A stretch of DNA of 16,207 bases from Acidobacteria bacterium UBA823. GTDB lineage: Bacteria > Acidobacteriota > Vicinamibacteria > Vicinamibacterales > UBA823. The position numbers were made by a program, and so were the translations under genes. This document shows positions 6,813 through 14,029 of this stretch, one piece after another. The notes below the pieces were generated by a model that had not been told where the DNA came from, ran no database searches, and worked only from the letters and a program-made list of their open reading frames with translations. The number at the start of each line of letters is the position of its first letter. Within the stretch, counting starts at the first letter, position 1. Location: assembly GCA_002296225.1 (NCBI GenBank), contig DBHR01000106.1, forward strand, positions 9,778-25,984. The letters run 5' to 3'.

Positions 6813-8057
6813 ATGAGTAGGGCGGATGGACTCGTCGTTCAAAAATATGGCGGTACGTCGATAAGCAACCCCGATAAGGTGATAGCGGTCGCCGAGCGGG
6901 TCAAGCGCCGTCTAGCAACCGTCAAGCGGTTGGTGGTTGTCGTGTCGGCGATGGGCGATAGCACCGATGAACTCGTGGCGCTCGCGCAGAAGGTGTCCCG
7001 GCAGCCTCGAGGCCGAGAGATGGACCTTCTCCTAGCATCGGGCGAGCAGGTCGCTGTTTCAACCCTCAGTCTTGCGCTTCAGGATCGAGGTGTTGACGCG
7101 ATCTCGCTTACCGCGGCGCAGTGCGGTATTCGAACCGACGGCGTGTTTAATTTAGCCAGGATTCGGTCAATCGATACACGGCGGATTGTCGGCGAACTTG
7201 ATGCCGGCCGTGTGGTCATCATTACCGGGTTTCAGGGGATTACCGAGTCTGATGAGATCACGACGTTGGGTCGGGGTGGTAGCGACGTCACTGGGGCCGC
7301 CGTGGCTGCGGCCCTGGGTGCGAGTGTGTGTGAAATTTGCACAGATGTTGCTGGAGTTTTGTCGGCAGACCCGCGCCTGGTTGTGGGTGCCCGCAAGTGG
7401 TCCGAGATTTCCTACGAAGAGGCGATTGAGTTAGCGTCGAGTGGCGCGAAAGTGCTGCACCCACGTGCAGCGGAGATTTGCATGTCGTATGAAATCCCGA
7501 TTCACGTGCGGTCGAGTTTTACGGACGAATCGGGTACGTGGATTCGGTCAGGAGGGTCGATCATGGAGCAAGCAGAGGTAGTGGGGGTGACCAGCGACAA
7601 GGAGATCGCGAAGATTACGCTGCTGAACGTGGCCGACCGACCCGGCACCGCGGCTCAGTTATTCGAGGAATTAGCTGAGAAACAGATCGGCATCCGCTTA
7701 ATTATTCAAAGCGCTAGCTCTGAGAGTCGCGCTCGAATTACATTTATCGTGGACGAGCAGTTTGTTGATGGCGCGGTTGAGGTGGTCGAGAAGTGGAAGA
7801 CCTCCCAGTTGGCGAGTGACGTTTTGGTGGAGCGTGACGTTGCCAAGATTTCAATTATTGGATCGCGTCTGGCATCGACGCCGGGCTTGGCAGCGCGCAT
7901 GTTTAAAGTGCTCGCCCGTGAGGGAATTAATATCGACTGCATCAGCTCGTCCGAGATGAAGGTGGCGTGTGTAATTGCATCGCGCCATCTGGAACGCGCG
8001 GTGAAGACGGTGCACAACGAGTTCTTTCACACTCAGGCTCAACCGGTTGCGGGTTGA
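6813..8057 (+). CDS. lysC: Aspartate kinase (monofunctional, two ACT domains)
   Basis: Phosphorylates L-aspartate with ATP, the first step toward lysine, threonine and methionine. The 414-aa length is usual for bacterial alpha-type aspartokinases. The kinase domain shows VVQKYGGTS (8-16), VVVSAMGDSTDEL (42-54), LLASGEQV (73-80), GFQGITESDEITTLGRGGSD (139-158) and CTDVAGVLSADPR (176-188). Two C-terminal ACT domains follow (about 265-340, with NVADRPGTAAQLF, and about 343-405, with TPGLAARMFKVLAREGINID). These are the feedback sites for Lys and/or Thr in the family. GGAG at 6803-6806 lies 6 nt before the ATG. Many lysC genes have an internal start for a beta subunit made of the ACT region; I did not find a convincing one here. 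Confidence 0.97.
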   Translation: MSRADGLVVQKYGGTSISNPDKVIAVAERVKRRLATVKRLVVVVSAMGDSTDELVALAQKVSRQPRGREMDLLLASGEQVAVSTLSLALQDRGVDAISLTAAQCGIRTDGVFNLARIRSIDTRRIVGELDAGRVVIITGFQGITESDEITTLGRGGSDVTGAAVAAALGASVCEICTDVAGVLSADPRLVVGARKWSEISYEEAIELASSGAKVLHPRAAEICMSYEIPIHVRSSFTDESGTWIRSGGSIMEQAEVVGVTSDKEIAKITLLNVADRPGTAAQLFEELAEKQIGIRLIIQSASSESRARITFIVDEQFVDGAVEVVEKWKTSQLASDVLVERDVAKISIIGSRLASTPGLAARMFKVLAREGINIDCISSSEMKVACVIASRHLERAVKTVHNEFFHTQAQPVAG

Positions 8058-8073
8058 TAGACGGAATGAATGC

Positions 8074-9123
8074 ATGACGAAGCAAATCGAGGTTGGGGTA
8101 CTCGGCGCGACCGGGATGGTCGGCCAGCAGTTTGTACGGGAGTTGAACGGTCACCCGTGGTTCAAGCTCACCTGGCTCGGTGCCAGTGAGCGGTCGGTCG
8201 GCAAGACGTATCGGGAGGCAGCACCGTGGCGGCTGCCGGGGTCGATACCGGACAACATGGCCGGTCGAAAGGTTGAAGAATCGGCACCGGAAGGTGCGCC
8301 GGGACTAGTGTTTTCGGGAGTGGACGCCGCAGTTGCTGGCGAGATCGAATCGGCGTTTGCCCAATCGGGTCGGACGGTCGTAAGCAACGCCCGTAACCAC
8401 CGGATGGATGAGGTGGTCCCGCTGCTGGTTCCTGAGATTAATCCCGGGCACTTGAAGTTGCTGTCGGTGCAACGCCAGGCCAGAGGCTGGCGGGGTGCGA
8501 TCGTGACTAATCCAAACTGCTCGACCGTCGTCCTGACGCTGGCGTTGGCGCCACTGGTGGAGTTCGGCCTGCGGTCGGTGATCGTCACGACGGCGCAAGC
8601 CGTTTCCGGTGCCGGCTATCCTGGCGTGGCCTCTTTGGACGTAGTGGGAAACGTTATTCCTGAGGTGCCAGGCGAAGAGCAAAAGATTGAGACTGAGACG
8701 AAGAAGATCTTCGGCCGCCTTCGTGAGGGGCGGATCGAGCCGCATGCGGTCGTCGTGAGCGCAGCGACGACGCGGGTGCCGGTCATCAATGGTCACACCG
8801 AAATGATTTCAGTTAAGCTCGACGGAAGGTCGTCCGAGGCAGACCTGCGGGCCGCATTTGACCGGTTCCGCGGGCGTCCGCAGGAGGCGAAGTTGCCGAG
8901 CGCCCCGCCTCGTCCGGTTTTGTATCTCGACACCCCGCTTCGGCCGCAGCCCCGGCTCGATGCCGACCGGGAACGTGGGATGGTGGTCACGGTCGGCCGG
9001 CTGCGGCCGTGTGGGGTATTGGATTACAAGTTCGTAGCGCTAGGGCACAACACGGTCCGTGGCGCTGCCGGTGCGGCAATCCTGAATGCTGAGATGATGC
9101 ATGTCGATGGTTTGCTCGATTGA
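8074..9123 (+). CDS. asd: Aspartate-semialdehyde dehydrogenase (archaeal/fungal-type)
   Basis: Reduces L-aspartyl-4-phosphate to L-aspartate 4-semialdehyde with NADPH, supplying Hom and the lysine branch. The 349-aa product has the NADP motif GVLGATGMVGQQF (8-20), SNARNHR (104-110), the active-site cysteine in TNPNCSTVV (145-153, Cys149), AQAVSGAGYPG (174-184) and the catalytic-histidine segment VPVINGHTE (235-243, His241). Motifs and length fit the archaeal/fungal subfamily better than the E. coli type. ATG at 8074 follows the lysC stop by 16 nt and starts right at the Rossmann fold. An upstream TTG at 8047 in the same frame would overlap lysC and add an unrelated tail, so it is rejected. 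It is the last gene of the operon, convergent with the cyclophilin gene 25 nt away. Confidence 0.96.
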   Translation: MTKQIEVGVLGATGMVGQQFVRELNGHPWFKLTWLGASERSVGKTYREAAPWRLPGSIPDNMAGRKVEESAPEGAPGLVFSGVDAAVAGEIESAFAQSGRTVVSNARNHRMDEVVPLLVPEINPGHLKLLSVQRQARGWRGAIVTNPNCSTVVLTLALAPLVEFGLRSVIVTTAQAVSGAGYPGVASLDVVGNVIPEVPGEEQKIETETKKIFGRLREGRIEPHAVVVSAATTRVPVINGHTEMISVKLDGRSSEADLRAAFDRFRGRPQEAKLPSAPPRPVLYLDTPLRPQPRLDADRERGMVVTVGRLRPCGVLDYKFVALGHNTVRGAAGAAILNAEMMHVDGLLD

Positions 9124-9148
9124 TTTACCGCGCTGAGCCTTTAGGCGG

Positions 9149-9748
9149 TTATCGGTCTACCCTTTTGATCGATGTGATTGGGACCGGTGGATTGAGGCGC
9201 TGCGCTTCAGCGGGTTGCCCCTGGACCTGGCGAAGAACGTCCGATCCTGTTACCACGCGGCCGAAGGCCGCGAAGCCTTGACCGTCGGCATTCCGGTTCC
9301 CGCCAAAATCAAGCGAAGGTTGGTCACCGATACAAAAGAAGAAGCTTGACGTTGCGCTGTCTGGACCGCCACGCGCCATTGAGATTGTGCCGTCGACGTG
9401 GCGGAGTCCCGTGACGGTTGTCCGTTCCAGTGCAATCGGGCCGAACCCATCGTCCGACCGGGCCGGGTTCACGCTGGCTTGGATTACCTCGATCTTGACG
9501 TCGTTGTTCGGCTGATTGTTCATGGTGACGGTGCGATGAAACTGGCCTCCGTTGTAGTGGTCGGCATCGACATAACGGAGAAAGTTGGCAACGGTAGCAG
9601 GAGCTTGCGCGGTGTCGAGTTCCACCTCGATTTCACCCAGGGTGGTCGAAATATTGACCCGCACACCTGTGGCAGTCTGGGTCGCGACGTCAATGGTTGC
9701 CGTCACTAACACCACGACGATGAGTAACCCGTGCATCCATAACCGCAT
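9149..9748 (-). CDS. Exported cyclophilin-type peptidyl-prolyl cis-trans isomerase
   Basis: The 199-aa product has a hydrophobic signal peptide (residues 6-18, likely cleavage near residues 20-25) and a single cyclophilin domain, placing it in the periplasm if the cell is diderm. Matching motifs are TTLGEIEVELDTAQAP (35-50), ANFLRYVD (54-61), FHRTV with the conserved catalytic arginine (Arg72), GTISMAR (120-126), SATSSFFF (131-138) and GFAAFGRVV (158-166). The usual GFMIQGGD loop after FHR is replaced by a longer segment (76-97, containing DVKIEVIQA). The family catalyses proline isomerisation during folding. TGAGG lies 8 nt before the ATG. It lies downstream of the EamA gene on the same strand with a 102-nt gap. 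The active-site aromatic that confers cyclosporin binding (a tryptophan in human cyclophilin A) appears to be replaced. Confidence 0.93.
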   Translation of the reverse strand: MRLWMHGLLIVVVLVTATIDVATQTATGVRVNISTTLGEIEVELDTAQAPATVANFLRYVDADHYNGGQFHRTVTMNNQPNNDVKIEVIQASVNPARSDDGFGPIALERTTVTGLRHVDGTISMARGGPDSATSSFFFCIGDQPSLDFGGNRNADGQGFAAFGRVVTGSDVLRQVQGQPAEAQRLNPPVPITSIKRVDR

Positions 9749-9817
9749 TAGTAAAGCCTCAGTGAAATGTATGGAACGCTACAGTGCTTAGCCAGGGCAG
9801 TGGAGGTCCAAAGCGCG

Positions 9818-9846
9818 ATGATAGGGTGCCAGTCGGCTATGCGCAA
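9818..9846 (-). promoter_or_regulatory. Possible promoter of the cyclophilin gene
   Basis: On the minus strand TTGCGC (9841-9846), a 17-nt spacer, then TATCAT (9818-9823, 5 of 6 to consensus). It lies about 70 nt before the start codon in the gap after the EamA gene. The -35 box is weak (3 of 6). Confidence 0.35.
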
Positions 9847-9850
9847 GTCG

Positions 9851-10738
9851 TCACTCGGCCATGAGATAGATGGCGGCAGTTGCGAGACACATCCCGGTCA
9901 GTTGGTAAGCCGACGGCACACGAGTGTAGATCGCCAGCGAGAGTACGATTGTGATGACTGGCGCCAAGGCGGTCATGGGGGCGACGATGATCGCGCGGCC
10001 ATCTCGGAGAGCGTAAACGTAACAGAGTACGCCTATCGCATTTAACAGGTGGATGAGCGCGGCAAGGTGTGGACCACTAAACTGCCAGTTGATCGCCTGG
10101 TCGAAGTCAGTCATGAGTAGGGCGACCGGGATGAGGAGTACACCCGTCAGCATCATGTAGAAGAACATGCTTTCGGACGGCATGCGGCCGCTGGCGAATT
10201 TCATCACGTAGGCCTGGATGCCCCACAAAAGAAAAACACCGACAGCCAAAAAGAACCACGAATAACCGCGGATTAGGGTGTCGTTGGGTTCGACGTAGGA
10301 CAGCAGGGCGATGGCCGGCAGCGCTAGCCCGATCCCGGTCCAGTTGCGATTGGAGGCTCTCTCTCTCAAAAGCCACAGGGAAAGGCCGATCGTGACCACT
10401 GGATACAGTGACACGATCGGAAAGACGATAAAGGCCGGCCCGGATCGAAGCGCTTCAAAGAGCATGAGTTGGCCGCCAGCTCCAGAAAAGCCGACCAAGC
10501 CCCCGAGGAGCCAAGCTTCACGATGTTTCGCGAGCCGCCAGCCGTCCCGCCGTAGGGCGATGAGCGCACACGGGATCATCGTGAGGGCCCAGACCGAGTA
10601 ACCAAGCGTGGCAGGAAACCCACGTTTCTCTGGAATTTCGATTAGGGCGCCCCACACGCCCCACAACAGCGTTGTGGCGAGGGCGAAAAACAGCCAGTGT
10701 CGGCTGTCGATCGGTTTCGTTGACGCGTCGTTTCCCAT
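9851..10738 (-). CDS. EamA/DMT-superfamily membrane transporter
   Basis: A 295-aa very hydrophobic protein with about ten predicted membrane helices, the standard size for the drug/metabolite transporter family. The internal duplication is visible: ALRSGPAFIVFPIVSLYPVV (96-115) corresponds to ALRDGRAIIVAPMTALAPVI (243-262), each followed by a helix and a conserved Gly-rich segment. Members export or import amino acids, nucleosides or sugars across the inner membrane; the substrate here is not evident. The ATG at 10738 is chosen because membrane helix 1 begins about residue 15 and the promoter at 10763-10791 lies just upstream. The frame is open further to 10894 but that extension is polar, Arg-rich and overlaps the divergent gene. 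Sharing a control region with agaS suggests a linked role in sugar use, though it could equally move amino acids. Confidence 0.9.
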   Translation of the reverse strand: MGNDASTKPIDSRHWLFFALATTLLWGVWGALIEIPEKRGFPATLGYSVWALTMIPCALIALRRDGWRLAKHREAWLLGGLVGFSGAGGQLMLFEALRSGPAFIVFPIVSLYPVVTIGLSLWLLRERASNRNWTGIGLALPAIALLSYVEPNDTLIRGYSWFFLAVGVFLLWGIQAYVMKFASGRMPSESMFFYMMLTGVLLIPVALLMTDFDQAINWQFSGPHLAALIHLLNAIGVLCYVYALRDGRAIIVAPMTALAPVITIVLSLAIYTRVPSAYQLTGMCLATAAIYLMAE

Positions 10739-10762
10739 TCCAGTAGGCTGCCTGCGCGTATG

Positions 10763-10791
10763 CTTATAGCGCGCTCCATGCTGAAGATCAA
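10763..10791 (-). promoter_or_regulatory. Sigma70-like promoter of the EamA transporter gene
   Basis: On the minus strand TTGATC (10786-10791, 4 of 6), a spacer of exactly 17 nt, then TATAAG (10763-10768, 5 of 6). The start of transcription would be near 10756, about 18 nt before the ATG. The palindrome at 10799-10810 sits 7 nt upstream of the -35 box. Confidence 0.6.
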
Positions 10792-10798
10792 TGTGCTT

Positions 10799-10810
10799 GC
10801 CAACGTTGGC
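10799..10810. promoter_or_regulatory. Palindrome resembling a LacI/GalR-family operator
   Basis: GCCAACGTTGGC is a perfect 12-bp palindrome with the AACGTT centre typical of LacI/GalR-family operators. It lies in the 98-bp divergent gap between the EamA and agaS genes, upstream of the transporter's -35 box and 26 nt before the agaS start. No LacI-type gene is present in the window, so the regulator is unknown. Confidence 0.45.
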
Positions 10811-10836
10811 GCCGGGCATTCGCTCGTGTCGAGGCG

Positions 10837-12027
10837 ATGAGCGATCTACTGAACGCGGTGTCGACTGCCGTGCCAGCCGTTGCTCTCCTGACACGCGGCG
10901 TGTCCATGGAGGAGCAGGCGGAGCGTGGGTATGGACATACCCTTCGAGAAATTTGTCGACAGCCTGAGGCGTGGCGGGCGATCGGGACGCGGTTCACCGA
11001 ACGACCCTCTGGCGCTGGCGCGTCCCCCGACGGCTGGGTGCTAACCGGTTCTGGTAGTTCACATTTTATCGGAGTCGCGTTGGCGCCGACGCTGCAAGCC
11101 AGCTTGGGGGTCAATGTGCGCGCGGCCGCAAGTGGTGCGTTGCTGCTTACGCCTGAGGCCTACGTAACCGCTGGTTCAGCGGCGACGATTGTGTCGTTCG
11201 GCAGGTCGGGGCAAAGTCCGGAGTGTATCGGGGTTATTGACCTGATGCTCGAACGCCATCCGTTGTGTCGGCACATTTTTGTGACGTGCAACCCTGAAGG
11301 CCGGTTGGCGAGGGGTTACCAACAGGACGATCGCGTGAGTTCTTTTGTGCTCGGGCGAGAGGTCGACGATAAAAGCCTCGTCATGACGAGTAGCTTTACG
11401 GGCATGTGGCTTGCCGGGCGCTTGCTGGGGTGGTCGTCTGACGCTTCAGGCTTTACACGGCAATCGTCGACTCTTGCCGATATTGGACGAGCCGTTCTCC
11501 TATCGAGGCTCGAGGAATTGGCTCGGGTCGCGCGGGAGCCGTACGATCAGGCCGTATATCTCGGTTCAGGCCCACGATTCGGCGCGGCGCTAGAGGCGGA
11601 GTTGAAGATGTTGGAGATGTGCGGTGGTCGAGTTCGCACGCGTGCCGAGACCTACCTAGGGCTTCGCCACGGTCCGATGGCTGGCATTGGCGGTCGGACG
11701 TTAATTGTGGCGTTTATTTCATCCGACGAACGTCGACGGGCTTACGAGTTAGATTTGTTAACTGAGCTGCAGCGGAAGAGACTGGGATTGGCGTTCGTGG
11801 TTTGTGGAGCGGCGCTGCCGGACCACACAGCAGACGAATGTGTCCTCAACGTCGAATACGGAGAGTGTGCTGGGGTCGGGGATGACGACCTTGTGGCGAT
11901 CGATGTTCTTGTGGGACAGACGCTGGGGTTCTTTCGTTGCCTCCACGAACGATTGAAGCCGGACTCCCCATCCGAGACCGATGTCATCAGTCGGGTGGTT
12001 CCCCCGTTTCCAATCCATCCAATCTGA
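10837..12027 (+). CDS. agaS: AgaS-type SIS-domain sugar-phosphate deaminase/isomerase
   Basis: A 396-aa protein with two SIS (sugar isomerase) domains. It aligns by eye over its length with the AgaS family: TLREICRQPEAW (35-46), VLTGSGSSHFIG (68-79), VSFGRSGQSPE (119-129), VTCNPEG (149-155), VMTSSFTGM (182-190), YLGSGPRFGAALEAELKMLE (241-260), ETYLGLRHGP (271-280) and the C-terminal end VVPPFPIHP. AgaS members deaminate and isomerise galactosamine-6-phosphate (or related amino-sugar phosphates) to a keto-sugar phosphate in the cytosol. The exact substrate here is inferred. The ATG at 10837 has GAGG only 2 nt before it. ATG at 10906 (Met24) is a plausible alternative, as the family core begins about residue 35 and a perfect inverted repeat ends just before it. 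It heads a cluster with two sugar kinases. Confidence 0.88.
   Translation: MSDLLNAVSTAVPAVALLTRGVSMEEQAERGYGHTLREICRQPEAWRAIGTRFTERPSGAGASPDGWVLTGSGSSHFIGVALAPTLQASLGVNVRAAASGALLLTPEAYVTAGSAATIVSFGRSGQSPECIGVIDLMLERHPLCRHIFVTCNPEGRLARGYQQDDRVSSFVLGREVDDKSLVMTSSFTGMWLAGRLLGWSSDASGFTRQSSTLADIGRAVLLSRLEELARVAREPYDQAVYLGSGPRFGAALEAELKMLEMCGGRVRTRAETYLGLRHGPMAGIGGRTLIVAFISSDERRRAYELDLLTELQRKRLGLAFVVCGAALPDHTADECVLNVEYGECAGVGDDDLVAIDVLVGQTLGFFRCLHERLKPDSPSETDVISRVVPPFPIHPI
10890..10904. repeat. Perfect 7+7 inverted repeat before the alternative agaS start
   Basis: GACACGC and GCGTGTC flank a single central G. It ends 1 nt before the in-frame ATG at 10906. If that ATG is the real start, this could be an operator or a hairpin masking initiation. 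If not, it is coding sequence for residues 18-23 and may be chance. Confidence 0.35.
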
Positions 12028-12032
12028 CACCT

Positions 12033-12986
12033 ATGTCACCCGACGCATCGTGCCCCTACGTGCTGATTCCCGGCGAAATTAATCTTGACCTGATTCTGCA
12101 TGGGTTCGACAGGTTTCCGGCGCTTGGCCAGGAAGTGCTCGTGAACGAATGTTTGATGACGCTCGGCAGCGCCTCGGCGATCGCTGCGGTAGGTTTATCT
12201 CGGCTGGGCGTACCCGTCCGGTTCGTCGGCAGAATCGGTGCCGATGACTGGGGGAACCGATGTCTTGATGCAATGCAGGCAGCCGGTGTTGATACCACTT
12301 TTGTTCTGTCTACCACAGAGGTAAAGACCGGCGTTACGGTGTCGATTTCGGCAGCGGCCGACCGAGCGCTCGTGACCTTTCCGGGGACCATCGGGGAACT
12401 TACAATCGACGACATTCCAGCGGAGGCGTGGGAGGGCGTAGGGCATCTCCACGTGTCGTCGTTCTATTTACAGCGAAGCCTCCGGCCAGCGATTCCGCAG
12501 TTATTCCAGCACGCACGCGATCGAGAGGTCACGGTATCACTTGACCCCGGTGGTGACCCGGAAGCTCGGTGGGAGGAAGGCGTGCGCGATGCAATCGGCT
12601 TAGCTGATCTATTTCTTCCGAACGAAGTCGAGCTAGAGGGAATTGGTAGGCAACCGGATCCGGCGCAGAGTTTAGCGACCCTTCAGCGGTATGGCGCTAC
12701 CGTGGTAGCAAAACTTGGCGCGAGGGGCTGCCTGACTGTGGCTTCTGGGAAAACGGAAGTGGTTTCATCGCCACGGGTGACGGTTGTTGACACCACTGGC
12801 GCGGGTGATTCATTTAATGCGGGTTTTCTGGCGGCTTGGCTCCGTCGGGCACCCCTGATCGACTGCATGCGCGATGGAGTCTATTGTGGCGCGCTGGCAA
12901 CGCGCGGCCTTGGGGGAACGACGACACAGCCGGACGGGCGAGAGCTTGCGACGTTCCGGTCTGGGCAGTCGAAGCCGCTACTATGA
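12033..12986 (+). CDS. PfkB-family carbohydrate kinase (ribokinase/fructokinase-like)
   Basis: A 317-aa kinase that would phosphorylate a sugar or sugar derivative with ATP. Motifs of the family are GEINLDLILHG (14-24), the glycine-rich GSASAIAAVGLSRLG (45-59), VGRIGADDWG (65-74), LPNEVELEGIG (195-205), VAKLGARG (225-232) and the ATP/anion-hole signature VVDTTGAGDSFNAGFLAA (251-268) with catalytic base Asp259. The substrate cannot be assigned; in a cluster with agaS, an amino sugar, N-acetylhexosamine or ketohexose is plausible. The ATG at 12033 lies 5 nt after the agaS stop, without a visible Shine-Dalgarno sequence, which suggests re-initiation by ribosomes finishing agaS. The same frame is open to 11937 inside agaS, but that extension has no family similarity. 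Confidence 0.92.
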   Translation: MSPDASCPYVLIPGEINLDLILHGFDRFPALGQEVLVNECLMTLGSASAIAAVGLSRLGVPVRFVGRIGADDWGNRCLDAMQAAGVDTTFVLSTTEVKTGVTVSISAAADRALVTFPGTIGELTIDDIPAEAWEGVGHLHVSSFYLQRSLRPAIPQLFQHARDREVTVSLDPGGDPEARWEEGVRDAIGLADLFLPNEVELEGIGRQPDPAQSLATLQRYGATVVAKLGARGCLTVASGKTEVVSSPRVTVVDTTGAGDSFNAGFLAAWLRRAPLIDCMRDGVYCGALATRGLGGTTTQPDGRELATFRSGQSKPLL

Positions 12987-13918
12987 TCACAGTCGCTGGA
13001 TTCAATACGTCAATGGACAGATGGTTTACTGTGCAAGAGTTGCATCCAGGGAAAATTGCGCGCGTGGAAAAGGTTGGTGCGGCGCCCGGCGGGAAGGGGC
13101 TACACGTTGCGCTGACGTGCGCGGCGCTTTCCGAGGGGGTCCGACTCGTTGGCATCATAGACACGGTTCACAAGGACCATGTCGAGCAATTTTTACAAAC
13201 AGCTGGCGTCACGTTCCATGGAATAAATGTCTCTGGCTGTATCAGAAATTGCTTTGCGATTCATGAGCCGAATGGCAGAACGACAGAATTACGCGAACCG
13301 GGTCCGGAACTGACCGATGCGGAATGTCGGACCCTGGGCGAGACGGTGTTGAGCGGCGTAGAGGGGGAAGGCGCCGTGGCCGTGTTTTCAGGCAGTGTGC
13401 CGCTAGGGTACACGTCCGCGGCGTATCGACATTTGATCGAAGCGGCGCAGGCGGCGGGTGCACTTGTGATTGTTGATGCTAGTGGGGAGTTATTACGGGA
13501 AGCGATGAAGGTAAAGCCCGCTTTGGTCAAGGTGAACAAGGAAGAGGCTAGAGAGTTCACGGGTCACGAAATCGGTGATTTGGCTCAGGCGATCGGGGCA
13601 GCGCGTGCGTTCGTCGAGGGAGGCGCCGGGGCGGCCCTCGTTACGCTCGGTGCCGGCGGTGCGGTCCTGGTAGCCTCTGAAGGGGAGTGGACGTCAATGG
13701 TGCCGGACACGAACCTGCGAAGTGCGGTTGGCGCTGGTGACTGTTTTCTGGGTGGAGTCGCGGTCGGGTTGTCCCGCAAGTTGCCGTGGGAAGACGTCCT
13801 GAGACTTGGGGGTGCATGCGGAGCGGCAAAAACCCAACGGATTGAGAGTGGGATGTTGCATTGGGCCGACGTCAAAACGTTTCAAAGTAAGGTTCAAGTA
13901 ACCGGGTGGCAGGAATAA
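12983..13918 (+). CDS. PfkB-family hexose-phosphate kinase (1-phosphofructokinase / tagatose-6-phosphate kinase type)
   Basis: A 311-aa protein of the PfkB subgroup that includes FruK, LacC and PfkB: N-terminal ITVAGFNTSMDRWFTV (2-17), GGKGLHVA (36-43), FSGSVPLGY (135-143), LVKVNKEEAREFTG (181-194), LVTLGAGGAVL (219-229) and SAVGAGDCFLGG (247-258) with catalytic base Asp253. The GGKG-NxA motif of the subgroup is present as GGKGLHVA, with His in place of the usual Asn. The likely reaction is phosphorylation of a hexose phosphate such as tagatose-6-phosphate or fructose phosphate to a bisphosphate, which is the step after AgaS. The ATG overlaps the previous gene's stop as ATGA (12983-12986), a sign of translational coupling. 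No aldolase gene follows, so the bisphosphate would be split by an enzyme encoded elsewhere. Confidence 0.9.
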   Translation: MITVAGFNTSMDRWFTVQELHPGKIARVEKVGAAPGGKGLHVALTCAALSEGVRLVGIIDTVHKDHVEQFLQTAGVTFHGINVSGCIRNCFAIHEPNGRTTELREPGPELTDAECRTLGETVLSGVEGEGAVAVFSGSVPLGYTSAAYRHLIEAAQAAGALVIVDASGELLREAMKVKPALVKVNKEEAREFTGHEIGDLAQAIGAARAFVEGGAGAALVTLGAGGAVLVASEGEWTSMVPDTNLRSAVGAGDCFLGGVAVGLSRKLPWEDVLRLGGACGAAKTQRIESGMLHWADVKTFQSKVQVTGWQE

Positions 13919-14029
13919 TGAGCATCCGGTCATGCATTCCCCGGCTCGCCGTTTTAACATAGCGTGGGCCTTTAGTAAGGTGCTGACAATAAGTCGTTGT
14001 AAGTAACTCGCCCAAAGGGAGCGTGCGAT

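Noticed and set aside
9121..9151. Shared terminator between convergent asd and cyclophilin genes
   Set aside because: The gap contains ACC...GCC TTTA GGCGGT pairing, but it needs a 7-nt bulge and has no T-run. It is too weak to call.
13919..14029. Terminator or promoter in the gap between the second kinase and the glycosylasparaginase
   Set aside because: A CGG/CCG hairpin before four Ts and a TTAACA box with a poor -10 were noticed. Both are too weak to support a call.
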